From Cercophora sp. LCS_1 (Eukaryota > Ascomycota > Sordariomycetes > Sordariales > Lasiosphaeriaceae), in NCBI GenBank assembly GCA_036250225.1, contig JAPZLL010000001.1, positions 682,001 through 746,000 of the forward strand: 64,000 nucleotides of DNA, in the 5' to 3' direction. Positions within the stretch are counted from its first letter, which is position 1, and each line of letters opens with the position of its first letter. Below are positions 22,659-33,658 of this stretch, one piece after another. The notes beneath the pieces were generated by a model that did no database searches, was not told the origin of the DNA, and saw only the letters and a list, made by a program, of their open reading frames with translations. The translations under genes and the position numbers were made by a program.

Positions 22659-24728
22659 ATGGCTGAGCCCGACACCATCGAACCTTTCCCGGGCATGCCA
22701 CCACCTGGCAATGCTACTTCAACCACTCCCGACGTCATATTGAACGGCGAGCGAGTGGCCGAGGATGAACCCGAGGGCCTGGGTAAGAAAAGCAGCCGCC
22801 AACGGCTCCTCCGCGGTCTCCAGCGCATATCGTCGTCCCCTGCCTTGCACCTGGGCCGCCCCCGTGCCGCGAGCGGTCCCTACGAGAGGCACGGCACCTT
22901 GTCGTGTGTGAGCTTGGCCTCGAGCTCCTCTCCGTTTGCCCAATCGAGTGCCGGTTCGTCGTACTTCTCCCATGTGTCGACAGCAGGCGGCTCGAGCGCT
23001 CCGACTTCGATCCCCGGAAGCCCGCTCCCCGAATCTCCGGCATACGACGGCATTGAGTCCGTCTTGGCAGTCCGCAAGGTCGAAGCTCCCATTGCCGCTC
23101 CTACGACAGCGGCTATTCCGTCCGAGCTGAAAAAGAAGGCAAAAACATTCAGTCTGTGGGCTAGTATACCTCACGAGATCAAGATTCACGTTCTCACCTT
23201 CTTGCTTCCGAAAGAGCTTGTCCGTGCCTCTCGGACGTCCAGGGACTTCCACACCATGTGCTTTGACGGACAGCTTTGGACCTGCTTTGACGCATCCGAG
23301 TTTTATAAAGAAATACCCGCCGACTCGCTCGCCAAAATTATCCTATCGGCCGGACCGTTTGTGAAGGACCTCAACCTCAGGGGGTGTGTACAAGTGGAGC
23401 ACGACAAGCGGGCCGAAATACTGGTCAAGGCATGCAAGAATCTCATCAATGCAACACTCGAAGGCTGCCGAAACTTCCAGCGGGCGACGCTACACAGCCT
23501 CCTTAAAAGCAACGAAAAACTGGCCAACCTCAACCTCACCGGGCTCACCGCCGTCAACAATGCCACGTGCAAGATCATTGCAAACTCGTGCCCTCAGCTG
23601 GAAATGTTCAACGTATCGTGGTGCAAGTCAATGGACGCTAGAGGCCTCAAATGGGTCATCGAAGGATGCCCCAAGCTGAAAGATCTCAGGGCCGGGGAAA
23701 TTAAGGGGTTCGACAACCGTGATCTCGCCGAAACCATCTTCAAGACGAACAATCTCGAGCGTCTTGTGCTCGCTGGCTGTGACGAGCTCGACGACAATGC
23801 ACTCAAAATCATGATACAAGGCACCAATCCCAGCTTTGATGTTCTCACTGGGCGTGCGATTGTCCCGCTCCGAAAGCTCCGGCATCTGGATCTATCCCGC
23901 TGCAACCGCTTGACTACTCAGGGTGTGAAAATCTTGGGCTACATGGTTCCTGATCTCGAAGGTCTTCAGCTAAGCTTCATAAGAGATCTCACCGATGACG
24001 CTATCGAACCCATCATTGAATCGACACCCAAACTTACCCATCTCGAGGTTGAAGATCTACCGGACCTCACCAACTCGCTGCTTTCTGAGACTCTTGCCAA
24101 AGCCCCATGTGTCCCGAACCTCGAACATTTAAGCATCAGCTCGTGTGAGAATCTGGGTGATGTGGGCATGCTTCCTGTGTTCCGCAACTGCTCGAACCTC
24201 CGCAGCGTTTTCATGGACAATACCCGCGTTAGCGACCTTTCCCTCGCCGAGGCTGCCGCTATGGTGCGTGGCCGGACGGAGCCCCTCGAGTCTCCCGAGT
24301 CACAGCCTGTGGTTGGCTTGAGTTTGGTCGTTTATGACTGCCAACACGTCACTTGGACTGGTGTCCGCGAGGTGTTGAGTCGCAACGCCGAGAAGATCAA
24401 ACCCAAGGGTGGAGCTGCAGGGCAAGCGGCACCACCAAAGGAGATCATCACGCTCAAGTGTTTCTACGGTTGGCAAATGACGGCGGATGAGCACACTAAG
24501 CGTGTGCTCAGAGGTGATGTTGCGTCAGCAGGTAGATTGGAGAGAAAGTGGGCAGATTACATGCAGGCGACTGAGGAGGCGGGTGTCGCTGGTGCTGGGG
24601 GACGGAGACGGCGGAGAAGACTTAGAGAGGCCCAGCAAGTTCACGCAGACGAGGAGGAGGGCGGCACAGCCGGAGCTGTAGTGGGAAGAAGACGGGCGAG
24701 AACCGCTGGTGGTTGCCTTGTTATGTGA
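22659..24728 (+). CDS. F-box/leucine-rich-repeat protein with C-terminal CaaX-like motif
   Basis: Substrate-receptor subunit of an SCF ubiquitin ligase, 689 aa, single exon. An N-terminal disordered region (about 1-160, Ser/Pro-rich) is followed by an F-box at about 165-212: FSLWASIPHEIKIHVLTFLL then KELVRASRTSRDFH and LWTCFD. About ten to twelve cysteine-containing LRRs of the Grr1/Pof2/FBXL type span roughly 225-560, with repeats such as LKDLNLRGCVQ-like, LANLNLTGLT, LEMFNVSWCKSMDARGL, LRHLDLSRCNRLTTQGV and LEHLSISSCENLGDVGM. The tail is basic (GRRRRRRLREAQQ) and acidic (HADEEEGG), ending GGCLVM. The final CLVM fits a CaaX prenylation signal, and Met at the last position would favour farnesyltransferase. 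Mammalian FBXL2 and FBXL20 are prenylated this way, so membrane targeting is plausible here. The ATG context is good (GTCATGG). Confidence 0.85.
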   Translation: MAEPDTIEPFPGMPPPGNATSTTPDVILNGERVAEDEPEGLGKKSSRQRLLRGLQRISSSPALHLGRPRAASGPYERHGTLSCVSLASSSSPFAQSSAGSSYFSHVSTAGGSSAPTSIPGSPLPESPAYDGIESVLAVRKVEAPIAAPTTAAIPSELKKKAKTFSLWASIPHEIKIHVLTFLLPKELVRASRTSRDFHTMCFDGQLWTCFDASEFYKEIPADSLAKIILSAGPFVKDLNLRGCVQVEHDKRAEILVKACKNLINATLEGCRNFQRATLHSLLKSNEKLANLNLTGLTAVNNATCKIIANSCPQLEMFNVSWCKSMDARGLKWVIEGCPKLKDLRAGEIKGFDNRDLAETIFKTNNLERLVLAGCDELDDNALKIMIQGTNPSFDVLTGRAIVPLRKLRHLDLSRCNRLTTQGVKILGYMVPDLEGLQLSFIRDLTDDAIEPIIESTPKLTHLEVEDLPDLTNSLLSETLAKAPCVPNLEHLSISSCENLGDVGMLPVFRNCSNLRSVFMDNTRVSDLSLAEAAAMVRGRTEPLESPESQPVVGLSLVVYDCQHVTWTGVREVLSRNAEKIKPKGGAAGQAAPPKEIITLKCFYGWQMTADEHTKRVLRGDVASAGRLERKWADYMQATEEAGVAGAGGRRRRRRLREAQQVHADEEEGGTAGAVVGRRRARTAGGCLVM

Positions 24729-27700
24729 CGAGGCAAGAATTGTGTATAGCGAGGGCTCGAGCGGATTACATATGAGCAATGGCGCATCCGGCCTAGACGA
24801 TGATTACAGAATGGGCTGGTACCCCTTGGGGAACTAGGGGCTTCAACAGTTGTTTTGGACTTGGGTTTTTGGCTTGAGCAGGAGTCATGCATCAGATGGG
24901 AAGGCGGCAGGGTATTATCTCTAGCGGTTTTGGGAGTTCCAAGGTTTCCGGCCGTGCTTATTTGGATTGCTATTTTAGCTATGGTGCCAGTTGGGGGGTG
25001 TTTTTCGTTTTTCTTTCTCAAGGGTGCCCTCAAGGATACCGTGAGAATTGGGATTTTGAAGCCCCGCTCAACCTGTCTCCGTTGCTCTTGTGGCTCGGTA
25101 TCTTCTACTCGTATGGTTTTTTGGGCCTCGGGGGCTGGAATTTCGCTTTTGTGTCCCCAAGACTGCGTTTCAGTTGCCAGCATCTCCCATGTTTTCTTGG
25201 CAAGGGTACATAACACAGCGAGGTTGTTGACAGAAGGGGAGCACACGTTACTGAGGAGACATGCTCACATTTCATGGCGCCGTTATGCATAGAGGTAGAT
25301 TCTGTCTAGTCAGTTTTGGCGATGCCCACAGCGTATATATTCAATATTGATAACCTCAGGTTTCAAGAGTGACTTGCCAGAGTGAAGTAGTTGTAGATGT
25401 GTTGGGTGTTCCGGATTTGGTCGTCCAAATTGCACACAAACGTATATCGCCCGGTATAACGTTGGTCGTGGACAAGGGACAAAACGTGTGGACCGCAATT
25501 ACCGGCAACTTTCGTTAGCAAGGTCTACTGCTACCTACAATTACCAATCGAAAACAGGAAAACCCTGGGCACACGGTATGTGGTCACCAGCCAAGTATCA
25601 GGATGATGACATACATGTAGCCCGAGCCCGATGGGCTGTGAAGTTTGGTTCAGCATGTTGGATTGCACATGCGGGCCATCCGTTGACTCCGTTTGTTCCT
25701 TTTTGTTTACCCGCCCGAGGGACAGCTCACTCGGGACGAACCAGCACGCAAACGCCCTTGTCACTCGGTGTTGACGAATCTCACTCCTGCTTGTTCTCGC
25801 CCATCACGTTTTGTTTTGCTGCAGCACGTCAACATCACATGACAACGGTGATTCGGCGGAGTCTGACGGGCCTGGTAAACAGCCAGCTAGCGAGTGAGCT
25901 ACCGGGCCGGGCGTGGGCGCATAACCATTACTCGTCCGGAGACGGGTCGGCGCTCGCATAAGCGAAGCGGCTACTGCACAAGAGACCGGTGCCTCGTGGG
26001 TTGCGAACCCCGCTTGCATGGACAAAGCAGAGCGAATTGACGGTCGAGTTTCACTGCTGGATGGATCTGGGTCCCAATTCGGCCTGTGTTGTGGGATGGG
26101 TGGTGGGCAAAGGTGGGTTGAGGGGTGATAGGAATTGTTGAGGGGTCGACGTGAGACGGGGAGCCAGTCGGGACTGAGGGAACGTCGAGCCGGTGATGGG
26201 ATGGACTGCCGCTGCCATCGCGAGAAGCATTGCGACAATGAGATATGAGTGGCAAGGACTCACCGGTCGTGGTAATCAGGCAATATACGTTCTTGTCTAC
26301 CCGCTCCCCGGTCTGCACCATTGCTGCAGCACAAAGTCGCACAGCATATGTCCCTTCTCTGGCCATGCACGCTGCCCACCTTTGCTGCTAGTGTGAAGCA
26401 CCTGCGCAGGTCGTCAGAGCAAGTGCGGTCTTGAGGAGATTTCATCATTCGGAGCATGGCGCGGCCATGAAATGCCATGCAAATTACAGGACTGGCTTGT
26501 TGTCCATACTTGGAGTTGAATCACATTAGTTTCATTGCCTTTTCTACTCTTACCGTTCAATGCCGAGACGACTGTCAAACGTATTTTATTGGTTGACCTA
26601 TTTGTCTCGAGCGACCTTGGCAAGCTCAATACCTCTCCGTCCGAGAGAAACGACCAGTCGGCTGGTTTGGTGGTCGTTCTTTTTGTTGAGAACCTGGCGA
26701 ATTTTAGTCAACACGATTGCGACCGTACTTGATCCTCTCGAGCTGGGTCTCCCCGAAAGTGGCACGCGGAAACAACCAGGCCCAGTGACGGCTGGTGACC
26801 GTGGTCATCGTCTTCTGGACGAATACGACTTGCAGAGGGCTTGACATGGTTGGAGCTGGAGAGCGGGAGGACTGAGCCAATTGGGCTGTCTTCCCAATTC
26901 AACGCATGTCGTTGGTGGAAGAAAGCGCCGGGCTATCCAATCTGAAGCTGGACAGCATCTCGAGAACGCTATGATGTGAAGCTTCTCGGCCCAGCATGCT
27001 CGGGAATCCATGAGCGATCCCGCGGGTATCCACAGACAGTGTGGCCCGTGAGGGTAAACATCAATTACAAGCTGTTGGGGCTGGTCACCCCTCAATGATA
27101 AGCGACAGATAGGGCTGAGATACCAGGCCCCACGATCCGCTTCGCGGTCACGGGACATAATAACATCGACTTGCCTGTTGACAACTGGGATCAAGGAAAC
27201 ACAACTCCAATTGGTTGTGGCCAATTCGTCAAGCGGTTTCTACCCGAATGTCTCGGGGTTCAGCGCACTGCAGGTGCCTCGATATTTCGCTGCCGAGCGA
27301 CCTTTGGCGTTGGTGGTGGAGGGGGCCGGGAAACTTGAAGTGGGGAGTGGGGACAAAGAGCAGCGCGCCGTTCGCGTCCACCAGCGACGCGCTTTGTCGT
27401 CGAAGGGTCTCATGCAGTCTCCTCGGCAATGTGATCTGCCAGCCCGGTGAGGGGCCTGCGAGCGGATGTTGACATTGAAAATCGTGAGGTTGGGATGCGG
27501 TGATGAGAGGGCAGAGACCAGAAAGCGAAAGGCCAGAAAGGAGCTTTGAGCTTGAGTGGGGTGACAAGGGAGCAGGTGAGCAGGGGAGCTTGACGGGCTT
27601 GGGTGCCCCACCGCTGGCAGAAGTAGAGTGAACTTGGGCGGAACTTGGGTCGCTCATCGTCGTCGCGGGGGAGGCGTTGATCAGATGGTCGAATGCGTAA

Positions 27701-28791
27701 ATGGGGCCGAATCAGCAGCGTCAGGGCGTCTCAACGTAGAAACCCCACACCAAAACCCAGGTTTCGGCCTCGTAGCGGGAACCTTGAGCGTGGAAAAGAC
27801 CCTTACCCTTGTCCCGAGCTCGTTAGCAGAAGGCGAGCGGCGATTTTTGACCATCGCGCAACAGCCCGGTAGCCCAGAGCCAGTGCCGCCGCCGCGTTGG
27901 AATTGGACCACTGAGAGTGTCGCCCGCTTTGAAGTTTGGCAGTTTCTTTTTTACCACCTTTTGGTCCCTCTCCGCCCGGTGCTCATCGCCAAAGGCTTCC
28001 CTCCACCATCCATTTTACACCCCTCTTTGATTTTCTCTTCCTTTCAACCATTTTTTTTCTGTGGTCCATCCTCACAACCTCAAACCCCCTTTCCCTCTAC
28101 TCCCTCTCCTCCTCCCCATCTTCCGTACGTTCCTCTTTCCGCATCAACACCACCCGGGCGTCCCCTGGCTAATCCTCCCAGCGTGCCCTCTCTCGTCCAC
28201 TCGCCCTCTCCCCTCCTCTTTCCGAGTCCCCGGTTTGGAACGCCTCCAGTCGTTCTTATCTCGCTGGCCCGCCAAAAGCGATCCAAGAAACCCCGCCCCC
28301 AGCACAACGTTCGCCAAAGCAAAACGACAACCACCACCGATTGGCCCCGCTTTGCGCGTCGTGACCACTTCGATCTGCAACAGGTATGTGCACATGCCCC
28401 GCCAGAGTGTCGCCCGCCCACCGCGCGTAATGGCGCACCGTTTCTCCTTCCGGCGCCGTGTGTTTGTGTCTTTCGCCTGCTCTGCGCCGAAAAAGATTGG
28501 TCGCAGAAGGTGCTGTTGGCGAGACTCTGTCTCTTCTTTTCTTGCAGCTCAGATCCCCCCACCCAATTCGCCTTTTTTGCTTCATCGAACCTGGGTGCGC
28601 ACACAACGTCTCATGGAACTTGGTGATCTTTTATCGCAGCCAACTAACTATCGCAAAGATCCTCAACCGCGTCTTCCCCGTTCCCCCACCTCTCCTCCAA
28701 AACTACTTGGATTTAACCTCTGATCCGGCGGATCGGGCCTACTTCAATTGGACCACCTACCCCAAAACCCCACTGGTTTTCCTTAACCAAC
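24729..28791. other. Intergenic 4.1 kb
   Basis: The left part is the 3' flank of the F-box gene. The right part (about 27.9-28.8 kb) is the pyrimidine-rich promoter and leader of the KH gene, including a likely leader intron. An open frame on the minus strand at 27229-27657 starts with ATG but resembles no family. Nothing else is supported. Confidence 0.5.
28384..28547 (+). other. Probable 5' UTR intron of the KH gene
   Basis: Donor CAG|GTATGT at 28384 and a pyrimidine-rich acceptor TTTCTTGCAG ending at 28547, about 245 bp before the KH gene ATG. The splice motifs are strong and the region is not coding. Transcript evidence is lacking. Confidence 0.45.
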
Positions 28792-30035
28792 ATGTCTACG
28801 CTCCAGGACTCTGTCCCTTCAAACGGGAACGACCTGGCCGACAGCCTTGACCATCTTAAGCTCGAGGGTGAGGCGCGCCTCGGTCCGGATGGCGAGCCTG
28901 CGCCAAAGACGGATGAAGAATATGCCGCGGCGAACTTGACCCTGCGAGCCATCGTGTCGTCCAAGGAAGCCGGCGTGATCATTGGGAAGGGCGGCAAGAA
29001 CGTGGCCGACCTTCGTGACGAGACGGGCGTCAAAGCTGGCGTTAGCAAGGTGGTGCAAGGCGTGCACGATCGTGTGCTGACGATTACTGGCGGATGCGAG
29101 GCGGTCTCTAGAGCCTACGCAGTGGTGGCTCGCGCTCTGCTGGAAGGTGCCCCTTCAATGGGCATGGGCGGTGTGGTTCAAGGCAATGGCACTCATCGTA
29201 CGACATTCCCCAGAGTCCCCCGCTTCAAGAAGCAACATTGACAGACAGCACAGCCATCAAACTCCTGATCTCGCACAACCAGATGGGCACCATCATAGGC
29301 CGCCAAGGTCTCAAGATCAAGCACATCCAGGATGTATCGGGTGTGCGCATGGTCGCACAGAAGGAGATGCTACCGCAGTCAACGGAGCGCATAGTCGAGG
29401 TCCAGGGCACGCCCGAGGGAATCCAGCGCGCCATTTGGGAAATCTCCAAGTGCCTGATTGACGACTGGCAGCGCGGAACTGGGACTGTGCTTTACAACCC
29501 TGCGGTTAGGACCCAAACAGCGGCCGCACCAGCGTTGGGCGGTGGCAATAGTTACGCACAGGAGAGAGTTCCGTATCCTGGCAGCAATCGTGTCACGCGA
29601 ACAGGTAATGGCGCCGACTTCAGCAACGGCGGGCAGCGCCCGTATAATCGCCGTTCTGATTCTGATGCAGCCTCCCGTGGCCCACCTACGCACGACGAGA
29701 ACGGCGAGGAACTCCAGACGCAAAATATCAGCATCCCTGCAGACATGGTTGGCTGCATCATCGGACGTGCTGGCTCCAAGATTAGCGAGATTCGCAAGAC
29801 GTCGGGAGCGCGCATCTCTATTGCCAAGGTAAGGGATTGCCTCTGCCTCTTGACAGCACCACAAGGATCACACTGACGTGGGTGCACACAGGCCCCACAT
29901 GATGACACAGGCGAGCGCATGTTCACCATCATGGGCACGGCCAAGGCCAACGAGACAGCCCTGTTCCTCTTGTACGAGAATTTGGAGGCCGAGAAAGGCC
30001 GGCGTCAGCAGCCAGCAGGCCAGGCTTCCGAGTAG
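28792..30035 (+). CDS. Triple KH-domain RNA-binding protein (PCBP/Pbp2/Rnc1-like)
   Basis: Poly(C)-binding-protein-type regulator of mRNA stability or translation; 377 aa in three exons: 28792-29197, 29245-29828 and 29892-30035. The first intron is only 47 nt (C|GTACGA to GACAG). KH1 (about 45-112): LRAIVSSKEAGVIIGKGGKN, with the intact GKGG loop. KH2 (about 138-208): IKLLISHNQMGTIIGRQGLK, with GRQG. KH3 (about 290-360): ISIPADMVGCIIGRAGSK, with GRAG, completed in exon 3 by ERMFTIMGTAKANETAL. All three GxxG loops are present, so RNA binding is expected. A Gly/Ala/Asn-rich linker separates KH2 and KH3. Yeast PBP2 and fission yeast Rnc1 have the same three-KH layout. A leader intron is likely upstream. 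Confidence 0.9.
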
Positions 30036-31256
30036 TGCGCGGAGGAGCGTCTGGGTCCAAAACTCTGAGGGAAGCGTATACGCTGTAACATTTTCAGCTG
30101 CCTTGCGTGGGACAGGTTTCCAACTGCCTTAGCCATGTTTTCGGGTTCTCCGGTTTTGGGTCGGATTTGGGCAGCGCCCTTGCGATGGGTCATTTCCAGA
30201 TCTGACTGCCGCAAGGCTTGTATTTGGCGGGCGGGATACGATGTGACGACACTTCCTTATCAAAACGAAAAGCATCTTTGCCGGGGGCTGTTCTTCGAAC
30301 TGGTTTCACTCCCTTATCACTACCACCGAACGCCCTCTGACCTCGACCGACTGTTCGCAATTACTCCCCTCAGAGCCGGGCTCACGGCGGGCTCCTGGAT
30401 AGCCTGGGGCACCGTGCCACCGTGTTGGACCAAGGCCCTCATGATATGCGAGCCGGATTGCCGGCCCTAATTCCTCTTCACACCGCACGAGACACCCACA
30501 TCAAAAATTTCAAACACAGTCCGCGTCCAATCCTCTCGTCTCTCAGTTCCGCATTCCTATTCTCGACCATACTTTCATCTCTCGACCAACTCGTATCCGC
30601 ACCACGACGCCTGGGCTTTCGCTCGCGTAACTGTAGTCTTAGATTACTGCACGAGCAACCATCTCTCTCTAACCTCTCTTACCGTCTCAACGGGACCGGC
30701 TGGCGCCAAGGCTACAGTCCTCACAACCCTATACTGGTTCGGCGCTTCTTCGCTGGAAAGGGCTGAAGCCCGGAACAGATTTTAGGATAGATGTCTTGAC
30801 AAGGCATCTACGTGTAGACAGGGGTGAAATATACGAGTATGATGACATAAGAGTTCCTTTTGCGAAGTCGTGAATGCCGCCCCTCCGAGGTGTTCTGTGA
30901 CGGGAGCGGCTCGCAGAGCTCCGGAGCTAGCGGCAGTGAGCCCCGCAAATCGCACGCGGGGCGAACAGATGGCGGGGTTAGTGCGCGGCTACCCCTGGAC
31001 GTTAGTTAGCGCAAGCGCTGGGAACGCCACGAGCAGACGCCTGGCAGGGCTGCTGCGGTTGAAGCCACCCTGTCCGTATGACAGCAACATTTGGCCATAA
31101 TTTCTGGGGTCTGCGCATTTCCGTTTCCCTCCCTGGGATGCGACAATGTTGACAACCCATTGGGCGTAGATCATTCCATACTCTCTTTTACATCGTTTCC
31201 TTCTCCTTCCTCTCTCGTCACTCGCTCCTCCATCCAATTGACACAAAACGACCAAC
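30036..31256. other. Intergenic 1.2 kb
   Basis: This holds the 3' flank of the KH gene and the promoter of hut1. A near-perfect 21-bp palindrome, AGATG..CATCT, lies at 30789-30809 (10 pairs around a central A, one G-T). No gene is seen. Confidence 0.5.
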
Positions 31257-32604
31257 ATGGCCCGCTCGAAGCAGGCGACGCCTGTCCGGCGGGAGCCGTC
31301 GTCCGAGTATGTGAGCAAGTATGACCGCTCGCCATCCAACAGCAAGCCCAACGGCAAGGCCGAAGTATCGCGACCTGTCGCGGCCCCCGCGAAGAAGGAA
31401 GCTGGCATCGTAACCCTCATCATCGACGTTGCTGGCATTTACGCCTCCTTGTACATGGCCCCTTCCCCCATCAATCGCCGCGCGCCGCGCCGCGCCGCTA
31501 ACCTTCGCGAACAGCTTAACATGGGCTCTCCTCCAAGAGAGGCTCACAACGACGGCATACGGCCCCTCGGGCGAGCGCTTCAAGTTCTCCGTCTTCCTCC
31601 TCACGATCCAGTCCTTCTTCGCCGGCGTCGGCGGCTTGCTCTTCACCCGCTTTTCCACGCCCAGCGGCCAGCCCGTCCCCTCTATGATCCCCAACCGCCA
31701 GATCCTCGCGCCGCTCCTCCTCGTCGCCTTCACCAACGCCCTCGCTGCCCCCTTCGGCTACGCCGCCCTCGCACACATCGACTACATCACCTTCATCCTC
31801 GCCAAGAGCTGCAAGCTGCTCCCCGTCATGTTCCTGCACATCACCGTCTTCCGCAAGCGCTACCCGCTCTACAAGTATCTCGTCGTGGCGGCCGTCACGG
31901 CCGGCGTCGCTGTTTTCACGCTGCACTCGGGCGCTAGTGGAAAGAAGAAGTTTGCGTCGCACAGCGGCCAGACGGCCTGGGGCATGCTGCTGCTGGGGAT
32001 CAACCTGCTGTTTGACGGGTTGACCAACAGCACGCAGGACTACATCTTTCAGACGTTCCAGCCGTATACGGGACCGCAGATGATGGCTGCCAATAACTTG
32101 CTCTCGTGCGTGCTGACGGGTAGCTACCTGCTGCTTAGTCCGTGGTTGGTTTCGACCCCCTTGGGTCAGTGGCTCGGTATGGATGTGAGCGGGAGCGCTG
32201 GCGAGCTCGCGAGCGCCCTGGCGTTTTTGGGACGGTATCCGGCTGTGTGGAAGGACGTGCTGGGCTTCGCGCTCTGCGGGTGTGTGGGCCAGGTGTTCAT
32301 CTGTAAGTCTTATGCCCTGTTACGACTCCCCATGTGAACGTATAGGACTGACAAAGGCTATACAGTCCACACGCTTTCAACCTTCTCGTCGGTCTTGCTC
32401 GTCACCGTAACAGTGACGCGCAAAATGTTTTCCATGATCTTGAGCGTTGTCGCCTTCGGACATCGTCTTTCCGAGATGCAATGGCTCGGCGTAGCACTGG
32501 TATTTGGCGGTATCGGCGTCGAGGCCAAGATCGCCAGAAGCGAGAAGCTTGCAAAGGAGATGGCCAAGAAAGCGGCCAAGGCTGCGTCTGAAAAGGCCCA
32601 ATGA
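31257..32604 (+). CDS. hut1: UDP-galactose/UDP-glucose transporter, HUT1 family (SLC35B)
   Basis: Nucleotide-sugar transporter of the endoplasmic reticulum; 406 aa, three exons: 31257-31450, 31515-32302 and 32366-32604. Intron 1 runs from TT|GTACAT to CGAACAG with a GCTAAC branch, giving VAGIYASFLTWALLQERLTT, the family's first-helix signature. Intron 2 joins GCVGQVFI to FHTLSTFSSVLLVTVTVTRK, another conserved block near the substrate cavity. About ten hydrophobic segments are evident, including VFLLTIQSFFAGVGGLLF, LLLVAFTNALAAPFGYAAL, the YITFILAKSCKLLPVM block, and a QDYIFQTFQPYTGPQMM loop. The first 45 residues are hydrophilic and probably cytosolic. The tail is lysine-rich (KLAKEMAKKAAKAASEKAQ), consistent with ER retention by basic residues but without a strict KKxx ending. 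Donors, acceptors and frame all agree. Confidence 0.92.
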
Positions 32605-33658
32605 TGCGTTAGATTCAACACGTGTGTGAATTGTACATAGGGCGATAGGAGTTGGGGAGTGATCAGCATCATTGTAAACACAAGGGGCAGACTCGTTGTC
32701 TGGCAAAAGGCAAAAGTTGGCATTTTACTAGACACAGCACTGACGGGGGGTCAGAACTGTTTGCTTTCAAGAAGCAGACGCATATATAGACAGATATAAT
32801 GCTCACCCAAGACAAAGTTCACATGTCAGGCAGAATATATAAAAGATAAAAAAAGTCCATTCCTATATGCCCTTTTGCTTCTCGTCGCTGTTCAAACGAG
32901 AAAGCAGCCGGCTGGTGATGCCTTCATAAGCCCAGCAACCACAGTTCGCCTCACCAACTATGTAAAAACTCCGTGGGAGCCCCGGGATGATGGGGTTGGC
33001 TTGAAATCCCGGACGGAACTGCCCAAGGCGAGCGCTCATCTCAGGACAAACTGCCACCCCTTATACACACCATTGACAAACCCACAACACAATATTTCCA
33101 ACACCGCCATCCAATACCCACGCCCCCCGATTCCCCCCAAGCCAGTAAAAACCATAGACTCCTCAACCCTCTGTAAAAGACCAGGTTCTCCATTCATCGG
33201 AGATTTTCTGTAATCTTGGCCCCCCTTCTCGTCTCGCGGGTTATCGTGTCCTCTAGATTACACATTTCGTTCAACAAAGAAACTGATATCGCGGTCGCGA
33301 TGACCAACATCCGCAACGAGTAAAAACGACAAAGCTCCCAATTCGCCACCCGCTGTGCTGTGCTGTGCGTGCGATATGTTGAATGGGACTCGAATGGAAG
33401 CGACAGAAAACAACAGAATAGATTGGTGGCGATAGATGCGTAGAAATAAACAAAAGAAACATCAAGTCCAAGGTGGTGACTGGTTGGGGTATAAATCTTT
33501 CTCGGTAGAAAGACCAGTTTGTCCCAAATCCCAGCTCATGGTAAACGCCATTCAATGCAACGTCAATTGACGGTCCCCGAGTTCCGATCCACGCTTCTAG
33601 ATGGAGATAAACGGCAGTGTGATATGTACTGATACAGCCCCCTCGGCAAGCTGCCGAC
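32605..33658. other. Convergent intergenic region
   Basis: This 1.05 kb separates the 3' ends of hut1 and the phosphatase gene. It probably contains two long 3' UTRs. No gene is seen. Confidence 0.5.

Noticed and set aside
25985..26015. GGGTTGCGAACCCC as a tRNA T-arm
   Set aside because: No matching acceptor stem, D-arm or anticodon arm could be built around it.
27229..27657. Minus-strand ATG-started 142-codon frame with MSDPSSAQVHSTSASGG
   Set aside because: The start looks plausible, but no exon chain or family resemblance continues downstream; left unannotated without transcript evidence.
27628..28626. 332-codon plus-strand open frame before the KH gene
   Set aside because: Mostly translation of a pyrimidine-rich leader (Pro/Ser/Phe-rich), and it overlaps a likely leader intron with good splice sites.
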